The notes under the pieces are model-generated. The model had not been told where the DNA came from, did no database searches, and was given only the letters and a program-made list of their open reading frames with translations. This document shows, piece after piece, positions 13,387 through 19,822 of a stretch of DNA of 23,117 nucleotides. Source of the DNA: a virus; the IMG/VR virus record IMGVR_UViG_3300046516_000544, positions 1 through 23,117 of that record. The stretch is one strand, 5' to 3'. How positions within the stretch are numbered: the first letter of the stretch is position 1; the number at the start of each line of letters is the position of its first letter. A program made the position numbers and the translations under genes.

Positions 13387-14099
13387 TCGACGCCGACATC
13401 ACATGCTTCTCGTCGTGCGCCAGTGCCAATGAAGAGATCGAGTGGGACGAGGACACCTGGTCCTACTACTTCGACTTCGACAAGGGCAAGCGCCGGTTCC
13501 AGGACTGGTTGGACAAGACGATCTCCCAGACAGGCATGAGCGAATTCAAGCTCTGCTTTACCGGCAAGGACAACTTCCGCAAGAAGCTGAACCCGAGCTA
13601 CAAGGGCAACCGTGGTAAGAAGCCTGTGGGCTATGGGGCACTAAAGGAATGGGCCAAGGAAACCTACCCGTTCTTCGAGAAAGACCAGCTCGAGGCCGAT
13701 GATGCCATGGGGATCCTGGCGACCAAGTTCCCGGGCCGCGCATTCCCCCTCACGATGGACAAGGATCTCTTCACGATCCCTGGCCGTATGTTCCACCTCA
13801 ACCAGAAGCTCGAAGGCAAATGGATCGAATCGAACGAGAAAGACGGCAACCGACAGTTCCTGATGCAGACCCTTATGGGCGATACGACGGATGGATACGG
13901 TGGTTGCCCGGGTATCGGCCCGAAGACCGCCGAGAAGCTCCTAGACAAACATGGCGATGTCTGGAAAACGGTAGTCGACGCCTACATTAAAGCTGGCCTC
14001 ACAGAGGAGGACGCACTCATGAACGCACGTATGGCCCGCATCCTCCGAGCTGAGGATTGGGACTTCGAAAAGAACGAGGTGAAACTATGGACTCCCTAA
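13377..14099 (+). CDS. 5'-3' exonuclease (T7 gp6-like, FEN superfamily)
   Basis: 240 residues (T7 gp6 is about 300). Acidic metal-binding motifs appear in FEN order: LLIDADI at the N-terminus, LNPSYKGNRGKK as the arch-side basic region, QLEADDAMGI, TMDKDLF, and GDTTDGYGGCPGIGPKTAEK as the helix-3-turn-helix DNA clamp. It removes nucleotides from 5' ends, degrades host DNA together with endonuclease I, and removes RNA primers. Position after the DNA polymerase matches T7 gene 6. The next gene begins inside its last 13 bases. Confidence 0.93.
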   Translation: MLLIDADITCFSSCASANEEIEWDEDTWSYYFDFDKGKRRFQDWLDKTISQTGMSEFKLCFTGKDNFRKKLNPSYKGNRGKKPVGYGALKEWAKETYPFFEKDQLEADDAMGILATKFPGRAFPLTMDKDLFTIPGRMFHLNQKLEGKWIESNEKDGNRQFLMQTLMGDTTDGYGGCPGIGPKTAEKLLDKHGDVWKTVVDAYIKAGLTEEDALMNARMARILRAEDWDFEKNEVKLWTP

Positions 14100-14758
14100 T
14101 GGCCTTGGGGTATTACGCAAACCTCCCTCAGCAGATCGACCAAGTCGAGTACGAACACGAACAGGCGAAAGCCGAACTGAGGAAGAAGTTTCAGGAGGCC
14201 TTGTGCAGGTCGCAGCAACGCGGTGTCGAGGAGGACCTGAAGGACTCCCTAGAGACGGGAACGGGGGCTGTCAAGGTCGAGTACGTCCCTACTGAAGATC
14301 TCAAGATGCCCGCGAGCGCTCCCCCCACGAACCCCAAGCAACTCTACGGCGACAAGAAGCCCCCGGTCCACCTGATCCACCAGATTGCCGAGCTTCATGA
14401 AAGTGCGGCTCTGCACGCTGGTCGTCGTAAGTATGGCGAGAACAACTACCTGAAGACCGAGGTCGAGGCCATGACCTACGTTGGAGCCATCCTGCGCCAC
14501 GTCAAGGCGTGGGCTTCGGGGGAACGTGTGGATCCCAAGGAACTGGTGCATCACCTCGGGGCCGTGAAGGCTTGCTGCACGATCCTGATGACCACCGAGG
14601 CCACGGGAATGCTGATCGACAACCGCCCGACCACGCCGATCCACAAGCACAACGTAAGTCTAGCCCCTCGCACCTACATGCAGGCAACCGCCGAGACGTT
14701 CGCTGAAGTCGAGCGGACCATCGAGCACCTCAACAAACTGTATCCGGAGGACAAGTGA
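14087..14758 (+). CDS. DUF5664-type (dATP/dGTP diphosphohydrolase-like) domain protein
   Basis: 223 residues from ATG 14087, with GAGGTG upstream; an earlier in-frame Met lies within the exonuclease gene and is rejected. The C-terminal half carries AALHAGRRKYGENNYLK, YVGAILRHVKAWASGE and LVHHLGAVKACCTILM, the pattern of the phage DUF5664 / dATP-dGTP diphosphohydrolase family. That all-helical, MazG-like domain is predicted to hydrolyse dNTPs with metal ions. The first 85 residues are helical and charged with no recognised domain. It may adjust nucleotide pools during replication. The activity is inferred from the family only; no PurZ-like gene is present in this window. Confidence 0.72.
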   Translation: MDSLMALGYYANLPQQIDQVEYEHEQAKAELRKKFQEALCRSQQRGVEEDLKDSLETGTGAVKVEYVPTEDLKMPASAPPTNPKQLYGDKKPPVHLIHQIAELHESAALHAGRRKYGENNYLKTEVEAMTYVGAILRHVKAWASGERVDPKELVHHLGAVKACCTILMTTEATGMLIDNRPTTPIHKHNVSLAPRTYMQATAETFAEVERTIEHLNKLYPEDK

Positions 14759-14892
14759 TCGAAGTCAAGGTGTACGTGACAGTGCAGGTTCCTGATGGAC
14801 TTGAGGATCCTGAGGGAGCGGTGATGACCGCAGTTGAAGACTCGCTTTATGCGAACGACACCTGGGACATTATCGACATGGAGGTTAAGTGA
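14755..14892 (+). CDS. Very small acidic hypothetical protein
   Basis: 45 residues from GTG 14755, overlapping the previous stop, with GGAGG (14746-14750) about 4 bases upstream. Strand-like start (VIEVKVYVTVQVPDGLED), acidic end. Overlaps the next GTG start by 4 bases. Function unknown. Confidence 0.5.
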   Translation: MIEVKVYVTVQVPDGLEDPEGAVMTAVEDSLYANDTWDIIDMEVK

Positions 14893-15080
14893 GTCTGAAA
14901 GACATGAACGGCAAGGAGTTCACCGAGGGCTGCCGGTTCCTCAAGCCCTACAAGATGTACGGGGATCGCCCGATGATCGAGGAGCGCGTTGCTGTGCTTA
15001 AGAACGGGCGTCTGTACTCGGAGGGTATGAAGGTTCCAGTCCAGTACCCCGAGCGCTGCTACATCGTGGAGGCCAATTGA
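14889..15080 (+). CDS. Small hypothetical protein
   Basis: 63 residues from GTG 14889 (GTGA overlap), GAGGT just upstream. It begins SLKDMNGKEFTEGCRFLKPY and ends RCYIVEAN, consistent with a small beta protein (SH3-like pattern: K..F..G..V, then RLY..G). No function assigned. Confidence 0.52.
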   Translation: MSLKDMNGKEFTEGCRFLKPYKMYGDRPMIEERVAVLKNGRLYSEGMKVPVQYPERCYIVEAN

Positions 15081-15343
15081 CAACCTATTTCGACGACTAC
15101 AAAGACTTCGAGAATTGGTGTGAGGAGAACGGGTACGACCCGGATCCCGTGGACGTAGAAGAGGAGCCCTACAAGCGCCAAACGCTCTGCTACGGCTACG
15201 TGCGCCACCCGGAGACCAACACGTATGCCTCGGTCAACTGGACTAGCGACTACGACTGGGGCAGTTCGAACTACGAAGTTACCAACACGGGCCTGAAGCG
15301 CGTGGAACGCGAGGTAGTAAAGACAGTGGTCTCGTATGAGTAG
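15077..15343 (+). CDS. Acidic, aromatic-rich hypothetical protein
   Basis: 88 residues from TTG 15077. The start is supported by a perfect GGAGG (15068-15072) and by the overlap with the preceding stop. Rich in Asp, Glu, Tyr and Trp (FDDYKDFENWCEENGYDPD; SDYDWGSSNYEV), which could make it a DNA mimic or a protein-binding phage effector. That is speculation from composition only. Confidence 0.55.
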   Translation: MTTYFDDYKDFENWCEENGYDPDPVDVEEEPYKRQTLCYGYVRHPETNTYASVNWTSDYDWGSSNYEVTNTGLKRVEREVVKTVVSYE

Positions 15344-15563
15344 CGTTTTCAAGCGCTACGACGCAACAGGGACTCGGATCATGGTGGGTGACCCCGAGGG
15401 AACCTGGGTGAAAGCCCAGGATGCCTACGACAAGGTCGCGGTACTCGAGGCAGAGATCCAGACCCTGAAGGCCAAACTCAAGGATGCCCGCAAAGAAGCG
15501 GCTTCCTACCAACCCGCAGGCGCGGCCATCCACGGCCAGATCCTGTACGCGAAGACCCAATGA
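15336..15563 (+). CDS. Small coiled-coil protein
   Basis: 75 residues from ATG 15336, overlapping the previous ORF by 8 bases. Residues 27-56 (DAYDKVAVLEAEIQTLKAK and on) form a heptad pattern typical of a coiled coil. The start (KRYDATGTRIMVGDPEGTWV) is strand-like. This layout is seen in many small phage proteins of unknown role. Confidence 0.55.
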   Translation: MSSVFKRYDATGTRIMVGDPEGTWVKAQDAYDKVAVLEAEIQTLKAKLKDARKEAASYQPAGAAIHGQILYAKTQ

Positions 15564-15682
15564 ACAACGAACGCGGCACCTTCCGGCTGACACAGTCAGG
15601 CTACGCCTTCCGCTGCTGGTGGTGTGCCCGTGAGATTCCCCTGGGCACCCGCTGCTGCGACCCGAACGACAAACTTAACTGA
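15560..15682 (+). CDS. Tiny cysteine-rich (zinc-knuckle-like) protein
   Basis: 40 residues from ATG 15560 (ATGA overlap). CWWC at the centre and CC before the C-terminus (RCWWCAREIPLGTRCCDP) give four closely spaced cysteines able to bind one zinc ion. Function unknown. Confidence 0.48.
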   Translation: MNNERGTFRLTQSGYAFRCWWCAREIPLGTRCCDPNDKLN

Positions 15683-15702
15683 ATACCCAAGCGAGAGAGA
15701 AC

Positions 15703-15924
15703 ATGAACGCAACGAAGACCATGCTGAAGGCAATCGTCCTGACGCAGCTGATGCAATCCGTGCAAGACCAGGGACGCGCCCCGACTGAAGACGAGATCGT
15801 CGCTGTCGAAGGTTTCAACATTGCACTCCAAGCAGCAGAGACCGGGGGGCTCCTGGATCGCAACATCGACGAGGTCTACACGGACCTTCTCGCAGCCATC
15901 GAGAGCATCCCGGAGGCAGCGTAA
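15703..15924 (+). CDS. Small helical hypothetical protein
   Basis: 73 residues. ATG 15703 follows AGCGAGAGAGAAC (15690-15702). Helical throughout (TMLKAIVLTQLMQSV, EVYTDLLAAIESIPEAA). Coupled to the next ORF by TAATG. No family recognised. Confidence 0.52.
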   Translation: MNATKTMLKAIVLTQLMQSVQDQGRAPTEDEIVAVEGFNIALQAAETGGLLDRNIDEVYTDLLAAIESIPEAA

Positions 15925-16076
15925 TGCCCAAGCAGTACTACGGCGGCATGTTCGTGAATGCCATCCCCCAGGCCCGGGACAACCAACCGGGATACCTGGT
16001 CACATACGTGGACTACGGGAACAAGGAAGTATGGGTTCCCGCTGACTTCTTCGAACGATTCTTTAAGGCACTGTGA
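15924..16076 (+). CDS. Small hypothetical protein
   Basis: 50 residues from ATG 15924 (TAATG overlap) to TGA 16074-16076. Aromatic-rich beta-like sequence (PGYLVTYVDYGNKEVWVP, then FFERFFKAL). The pattern of a small domain that places W and Y around a charged turn suggests a compact fold. Function unknown. Confidence 0.5.
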   Translation: MPKQYYGGMFVNAIPQARDNQPGYLVTYVDYGNKEVWVPADFFERFFKAL

Positions 16077-16456
16077 TGCGTTATTCAGACAAAGATGTAA
16101 GTTTCGAGACGCTGCTGGGCCACACCATCGAGCGCATCGAAGGGCTCGAGCAAGGGTCCGGCGAGGTCGTGTTCTTCACGGCAGAGGGCCGCAAGTTCAG
16201 TATGTATCACGTTCAGGACTGCTGTGAATCAGTCTACGTGGCTGAGGTGGTGGGGGACGTCTCGGACCTGATCGGTTCGCCTATCCTCCGTGCGGAAGAG
16301 GCCGTGAGCGATGCCAGCGGCCCTGAGGTGTACGACAGCGGCACATGGACCTTCTACAAGCTCGCTACCCGCAAGGGCTACGTCGACATCCGCTGGCTTG
16401 GTGAGAGCAACGGGTACTACAGCGAATCCGTGGACTTCGTGGAGGTCTCCGAGTGA
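16076..16456 (+). CDS. Hypothetical protein, beta-rich
   Basis: 126 residues from ATG 16076 (TGATG). Alternating strands (EVVFFTAEGRKFSMYHVQD, KGYVDIRWLGESNGYYSESV) and a CC pair around residues 44-45. One of the longer unknown genes in this block; it resembles conserved phage hypothetical proteins, but I cannot name a family. Confidence 0.6.
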   Translation: MRYSDKDVSFETLLGHTIERIEGLEQGSGEVVFFTAEGRKFSMYHVQDCCESVYVAEVVGDVSDLIGSPILRAEEAVSDASGPEVYDSGTWTFYKLATRKGYVDIRWLGESNGYYSESVDFVEVSE

Positions 16457-16665
16457 CGAAACTCACTGGCGACCGCAACCAGTGCCCAGGGTGCCTTGAG
16501 TACTTCAACAGCACCGTGGCATTCGAGAAGCATCGTCGCGGGGACTTCGGGAACGAAGAGAACCCCCGGCGCTGCCTCACTCCGCAACAAATGACTTCCC
16601 AAGGCATGGCGAAGAACGCCGATGGCTTCTGGGTGACCAAACTAAACACAAGGACTTTCGCATGA
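16453..16665 (+). CDS. Small zinc-finger-like protein
   Basis: 70 residues from GTG 16453 (GTGA overlap). CPGCLEYFNSTVAFEKHRRG followed by RRCLTP gives Cys-x2-Cys...His...Cys, matching small phage zinc-finger proteins. The end (GMAKNADGFWVTK) is typical of that family. It probably binds nucleic acid or protein; target unknown. Confidence 0.65.
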   Translation: MTKLTGDRNQCPGCLEYFNSTVAFEKHRRGDFGNEENPRRCLTPQQMTSQGMAKNADGFWVTKLNTRTFA

Positions 16666-16844
16666 CCATCCTCATTCTGCTGTGGCTCGCCCTAGCTCTG
16701 TTGTCAGGTGCCGGCTACGTATCCAACATCGTCTGGATCTTCCATCACTTCTCGGCAGCTTTCAGCATCGAGACTCTGGTGGCACTGGTGGGCGTCCTGG
16801 CGGCTCCATTGGGAATCATGCACGGCATCTGGACCTGGTTCTGA
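16662..16844 (+). CDS. Small two-TM membrane protein
   Basis: 60 residues from ATG 16662 (ATGA overlap). Two hydrophobic helices, about residues 2-23 (ILILLWLALALLSGAG) and 36-58 (ETLVALVGVLAAPLG), joined by a short His-containing loop. Inner membrane protein of unknown role, lying upstream of another membrane protein. Confidence 0.58.
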   Translation: MTILILLWLALALLSGAGYVSNIVWIFHHFSAAFSIETLVALVGVLAAPLGIMHGIWTWF

Positions 16845-17035
16845 TGACTACCGTCAAGGAGCTGAAGGAGTTCCTCGAGACGCTCCCTGAGGACACCGAG
16901 GTCTGCGTGGCCGAGAGTTACTACGGCTACGAACCCGGTACCAAGTGGGTGGACCTCGATCTCGACCAATACTCAGGGAACGCCGACTACTTCACATACA
17001 ACGGCAAAACTAGCCTATACCTAGGAAACGCTTAA
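16844..17035 (+). CDS. Small acidic hypothetical protein
   Basis: 63 residues from ATG 16844 (TGATG). Starts TVKELKEFLETLPEDTEVCV, a helical opening shared by many small phage proteins, followed by an acidic strand-like half (WVDLDLDQYSGNADYFTYNG). Coupled to the next gene by TAATG. Confidence 0.55.
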   Translation: MTTVKELKEFLETLPEDTEVCVAESYYGYEPGTKWVDLDLDQYSGNADYFTYNGKTSLYLGNA

Positions 17036-17556
17036 TGATCAACGCAATCCGTGCCCGCATCTCTGCGGCCTTTCTGATCCTGTTCGGTACCGTGGCCCTG
17101 ATCGCCTCGGCCCTACTCCCCGCACAGGCAAGCGCAGCCGTGTTCGTCTCGGCTCGCCCTTCCATCGTCATGTCCCGTCCGGTCTACATCGCCCCGCGAC
17201 CCGTGATCATCGCTAGGCCGGCTGTGGTGTACTCACCGCGTCCAGTGATCGTTGCGCGACCCCCGATCCTGGTGCCCTATGTGGCCCCTACGGTGGTCGT
17301 GCCGAGTTATGGCCAAGCGGTGCCCGTAGTGGTTGCCCATAGGTCCTCGGGCGTCAGCCTTCTATACGCGTTTCTACTGATCCTGGTGATTATCGTGTTG
17401 TTCTCGGGGATCGGTTACGGTGTCTACTACGTGAACCCGTTCGGATGGTGGGCTGTGGAGAGTTCGTTATTCGCGGTCGACTCGATGCTGATAGACACTG
17501 TGTACGTTGATGCGGACTACGGGATCGACTCTGGATACGGGAGTTCCTACGAATGA
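17035..17556 (+). CDS. Envelope protein with signal sequence, Arg-Pro repeats and a TM helix
   Basis: 173 residues. N-terminal hydrophobic segment (ISAAFLILFGTVALIASALL) ending in a plausible AQASAA signal peptidase site. Residues 40-90 repeat a short unit around RP (SARPSIV, SRPVYIA, PRPVIIA, RPAVVYS, PRPVIVA, RPPILVP) spaced 7-9 residues apart, likely an extended periplasmic stretch. A second hydrophobic helix (about 107-130, LLYAFLLILVIIVLFSG) is followed by an acidic, Tyr-rich tail. It may act in the host envelope, for example in exclusion of other phages or in lysis timing; no family recognised. Confidence 0.6.
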   Translation: MINAIRARISAAFLILFGTVALIASALLPAQASAAVFVSARPSIVMSRPVYIAPRPVIIARPAVVYSPRPVIVARPPILVPYVAPTVVVPSYGQAVPVVVAHRSSGVSLLYAFLLILVIIVLFSGIGYGVYYVNPFGWWAVESSLFAVDSMLIDTVYVDADYGIDSGYGSSYE

Positions 17557-18005
17557 CCCAGGAGTACGCCTCAAATGGGGCGATTGGGGGGCTTCTTCCA
17601 TGCCCCTTCTGCGGTAGCCGTGCAGAGTCGCACGAATATGAGGAAGTCGATGCCACCCGATGGGTGGGCTACGTGCGCTGTGGCAACTGTTTCGTTGAAG
17701 GCCCGCAAGGCTACGCGAACAACCGCAGGGGCTGCTTTGATGCCGTGAACGGCCTACACACCAAAGCCGCTGCATCTGCGTGGAACCGCCGCGCCGCATC
17801 CACGCAATCCACGGCACCGCAACCAGCACAGACACAGGTGGCGCTGACGGACGAGCAGATACTGACCATCTGGGATGCCACGAAGAAGATCGGCCAACGG
17901 CGCGAGGAATTTACGCACTTTTATCGAGACATTAAAACGGGCGATCCGATAGCCTTCGCCCGCGCCCTTCTCGCCGCGCAACCTGCCGTGCAGGACGATA
18001 CCTGA
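17553..18005 (+). CDS. Lar-family (restriction alleviation-like) zinc-ribbon protein
   Basis: 150 residues from ATG 17553 (ATGA overlap). The N-terminal 70 residues match Lar-type phage proteins: LLPCPFCGSRAE (C17, C20), WVGYVRCGNCFVEGP (C43, C46) and the closing AASAWNRR. Rac prophage Lar modulates type I restriction-modification in E. coli, but most homologues are untested. The C-terminal half (TDEQILTIWDATKKIGQ, ARALLAAQPA) is a short helical add-on common in similar Burkholderia-type prophage proteins. It is the last gene of the plus-strand early module, just before the terminator at 18024. Confidence 0.75.
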   Translation: MTQEYASNGAIGGLLPCPFCGSRAESHEYEEVDATRWVGYVRCGNCFVEGPQGYANNRRGCFDAVNGLHTKAAASAWNRRAASTQSTAPQPAQTQVALTDEQILTIWDATKKIGQRREEFTHFYRDIKTGDPIAFARALLAAQPAVQDDT

Positions 18006-18023
18006 TTCTCCTCGCTGTACCTT

Positions 18024-18049
18024 CCTCACCTTCGGGTGAGGTCTTTTTT
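18024..18049 (+). terminator. UUCG-loop intrinsic terminator
   Basis: CCTCACC (18024-18030), loop TTCG, GGTGAGG (18035-18041), followed by TCTTTTTT (18042-18049). A textbook Rho-independent terminator 19 bases after the Lar-like gene; it isolates integrase 1 from the early operon. Confidence 0.92.
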
Positions 18050-18075
18050 CGACTTCTCAGCAGTTAGCGTTTTGT

Positions 18076-18105
18076 GTTGTACAACCTAGAACAATGGTGT
18101 ATATT
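18076..18105 (+). promoter_or_regulatory. Integrase 1 promoter with palindromic operator
   Basis: TTGTAC (18077-18082), 17 bases, TATATT (18100-18105) reads toward integrase 1 (ATG 18132). The -35 lies inside GTTGTACAAC (18076-18085), a perfect 10-bp palindrome related to sites at 2256, 4841 and 19265. A bound protein would block the -35, so this is a likely regulated promoter. Confidence 0.6.
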
Positions 18106-18131
18106 TCGTCTACACCAACGGGAGACCACCC

Positions 18132-18929
18132 ATGAGAACCAAGACCCCTGAGAACCTCTCCGAACTCCTGCGCACCGCTGGCCGTGCCTTGTGGCGCGGG
18201 AAGGCCTACGAGGCGACCGCGTACCGCAACGTCGAGCACTTCATAAACGCCGTGGGGGACCTTCCGTTGACGTCGATCCGCACAACCACTATTGACGACT
18301 TCGTCGACGAGGTCACGGGGACCATTGCGGACAGCACGGTCAACCGCAAGCTGACCAACGTCCACAGTGTTCTCAAGTACGCCTACGACCGCGAGTGGAT
18401 CAAGGCGATGCCCAAGTTCCAATGGAAGACCGAGGAAGAAGGTCGGGTGCGCTGGCTCACTGCCGATGAGGAGAAGCAGATGTTTGCGCTCCTGGCCGAG
18501 TGGGGCGAGACCGAGGTCGCAAGGTTCCTGACGGTCTCCATCGACACGGGGATGCGCCGGGGCGAGCTGCTGAACCTGGAGGCCAAGGATGTCCAGGGGC
18601 CTTGGGTGCGCCTATGGGTCAATAAGACGAAGAAAGCCCGCTCTGTTCCGCTGACTGAGCGTGCCGAGGCTGCGCTAGGTGCTGGCCTTCCTTTCCGGCT
18701 TGACGCGAACAAACTTAGGGTGGTATGGGCGAAGCTGAAGCATGCAATGGATCTGGACGCCGACGAGGACTTTGTGCTGCACGCCTTGCGCCATACGGCT
18801 GCGACGAGGACTCTGGCGAAGACCGGGAACCTGGCGATGGTCCAGAAGCTCCTGGGGCACCGGAAGATCGAAACGACTCTCAGGTACGCGCACATTTCGG
18901 ACGATGATCTGCTGGCGGCTGTCCGATAA
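18132..18929 (+). CDS. int: Tyrosine recombinase / integrase 1
   Basis: 265 residues. ATG 18132 with GGGAGA 6 bases upstream. N-terminal SAM-like core-binding domain (YEATAYRNVEHFINAVG to VHSVLKYAYDREWI, about residues 30-90), then a full catalytic domain: R142 in TGMRRGELL, Lys in NKTKKARSVPL, HALRHT (H217, R220), GHRKIETTLRY with H243 and nucleophile Y252. All active-site residues are present, so it should be functional. It is shorter than lambda Int and lacks a separate arm-binding domain, so it could be an integrase, a dimer resolvase or a DNA inverter. Own promoter and isolated from the early operon by a terminator. Confidence 0.93.
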   Translation: MRTKTPENLSELLRTAGRALWRGKAYEATAYRNVEHFINAVGDLPLTSIRTTTIDDFVDEVTGTIADSTVNRKLTNVHSVLKYAYDREWIKAMPKFQWKTEEEGRVRWLTADEEKQMFALLAEWGETEVARFLTVSIDTGMRRGELLNLEAKDVQGPWVRLWVNKTKKARSVPLTERAEAALGAGLPFRLDANKLRVVWAKLKHAMDLDADEDFVLHALRHTAATRTLAKTGNLAMVQKLLGHRKIETTLRYAHISDDDLLAAVR

Positions 18930-19049
18930 CACCTAGGTAAACCTGACTTTTCCGACTAAATCGCAGGGGTAATAATTTCGAAGGTAAGGAAACCCTTACA
19001 ATCAGTTGCCTACCCCTTTGTGACACTTTGTAACTGGACTTGACCGAGC
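18930..19049. other. Intergenic segment with a nested dyad; candidate integrase 1 attachment region
   Basis: AGGGGTA (18965-18971) mirrors TACCCCT (19011-19017), and inside it GTAAGG (18984-18989) mirrors CCTTAC (18994-18999) with loop AAAC. The segment is more AT-rich than the genes around it and lies directly after an integrase gene, a common place for attP. There is no T-tract of terminator type and no tRNA-like sequence. The att assignment is inference. Confidence 0.3.
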
Positions 19050-19259
19050 ATGATCTCTCTTACTGCGCTTTTGTCTGATAATACCACCGTGGCCCTGTCG
19101 GAGGATGTCGACGCTTCTGAAGAACCCTTCCAGTTCTCCCTGAGAATCTCTGGGACAGTTGTTTGCCGCTACAACGACTTCGATTTCGCTTGGGAAGACT
19201 TTGGGAGAACTGTGCGTTGTGCCTCTCTCGAAGAGGCCAGAGGGGTTGCAAACAGTTAG
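19050..19259 (+). CDS. Small acidic hypothetical protein
   Basis: 69 residues from ATG 19050. The ribosome binding site is weak (GACCGAGC). Composition is acidic with strand-like segments (PFQFSLRISGTVVCRYND) and one helix near the end (SLEEARGVANS). Base composition is less GC-rich than the replication genes. It sits alone between the integrase 1 dyad and the next promoter. Could be a small regulator, but no DNA-binding motif is visible. Confidence 0.45.
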   Translation: MISLTALLSDNTTVALSEDVDASEEPFQFSLRISGTVVCRYNDFDFAWEDFGRTVRCASLEEARGVANS

Positions 19260-19264
19260 CTCAG

Positions 19265-19296
19265 GTTGTACAGTACAGACATGTTCAACTTATAAA
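19265..19296 (+). promoter_or_regulatory. Candidate promoter and TTGTACA operator upstream of the RHH-like gene
   Basis: GTTGTACAGTACAG (19265-19278) contains the palindrome TGTAC-A-GTACA. TATAAA (19291-19296) lies 19 bases after TTGTAC and could serve as -10; a GGGGA ribosome site (19300-19304) and ATG 19311 follow. The shared motif suggests that the same regulator acts here and at integrase 1 and the polymerase gene, possibly by autoregulation. Confidence 0.42.
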
Positions 19297-19310
19297 ACCG
19301 GGGAACAGCC

Positions 19311-19610
19311 ATGAACAAGTCAAGTAAGAGTGTAGAGGAGCAACTGGCAGAAGCCCAGGCAGAGATTTCCAGGCTCCAGGAGTTAGCCCGAGCGGAGGCC
19401 GCAAGGAAGGCGCGGTTTCCTTGGGAAAACCCAGAGATCGTTCAGAGTCAGCCGAAGATGGGGTACAACTTCAAGTTTGAACCGGAGTTATACCTTAAGG
19501 TCAAATGGATCACAGAGAACAAAGGCGGGATGAAGTCCATGCAGGTTTTCTTGGATCGGGCAGCAAACAAGTACGCTGAAGAGATCCTAGAGGAGCTTGG
19601 GGCAAACTAA
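19311..19610 (+). CDS. Coiled-coil plus ribbon-helix-helix-like protein, candidate regulator
   Basis: 99 residues. Residues 1-35 are a charged coiled coil (SVEEQLAEAQAEISRLQEL). Residues 50-96 follow the ribbon-helix-helix layout: short beta strand NFKFEPE, helix ELYLKVKWITENKGG, turn, helix SMQVFLDRAANKYAEEIL. RHH proteins such as Arc and CopG bind DNA as dimers of the strand, often at short half-sites about one helical turn apart. It has its own promoter candidate, does not overlap neighbours, and lies between two integrase genes. A role as lysogeny regulator or recombination directionality factor is inference; the fold call is by eye. Confidence 0.55.
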   Translation: MNKSSKSVEEQLAEAQAEISRLQELARAEAARKARFPWENPEIVQSQPKMGYNFKFEPELYLKVKWITENKGGMKSMQVFLDRAANKYAEEILEELGAN

Positions 19611-19822
19611 GGCAGCTTGAGAGGTATCACAACGGTACACTTCCAGTTATCACTGGCCCGCTTTGATGCCGCTTAAGCTGTTGATTTTAAACGGATTACC
19701 TCCGCGTTTGATTGCTCTCCTGGGCACCAGGGATTTCCCGTAGAAGTCCCGACAGGCAAGGCTGACAAGGCTTTGCAGGCAGGTGGAGTTATCATACGGG
19801 TTATCACACCGTTATCACTCCC
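19611..19822. repeat. Intergenic region with GTTATCAC direct repeats upstream of integrase 2
   Basis: GTTATCAC occurs at 19646-19653, 19800-19807 and 19811-19818, with one-base variants at 19623 (GGTATCAC) and 19788 (GTTATCAT). The last three are spaced 12 and 11 bp apart, one helical turn. Further exact copies follow integrase 2 at 21164 and 21466. These look like arm-type binding sites for an integrase or operator sites. A small hairpin CCTGG/CCAGG lies at 19719-19731. No gene seen here. Confidence 0.5.
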
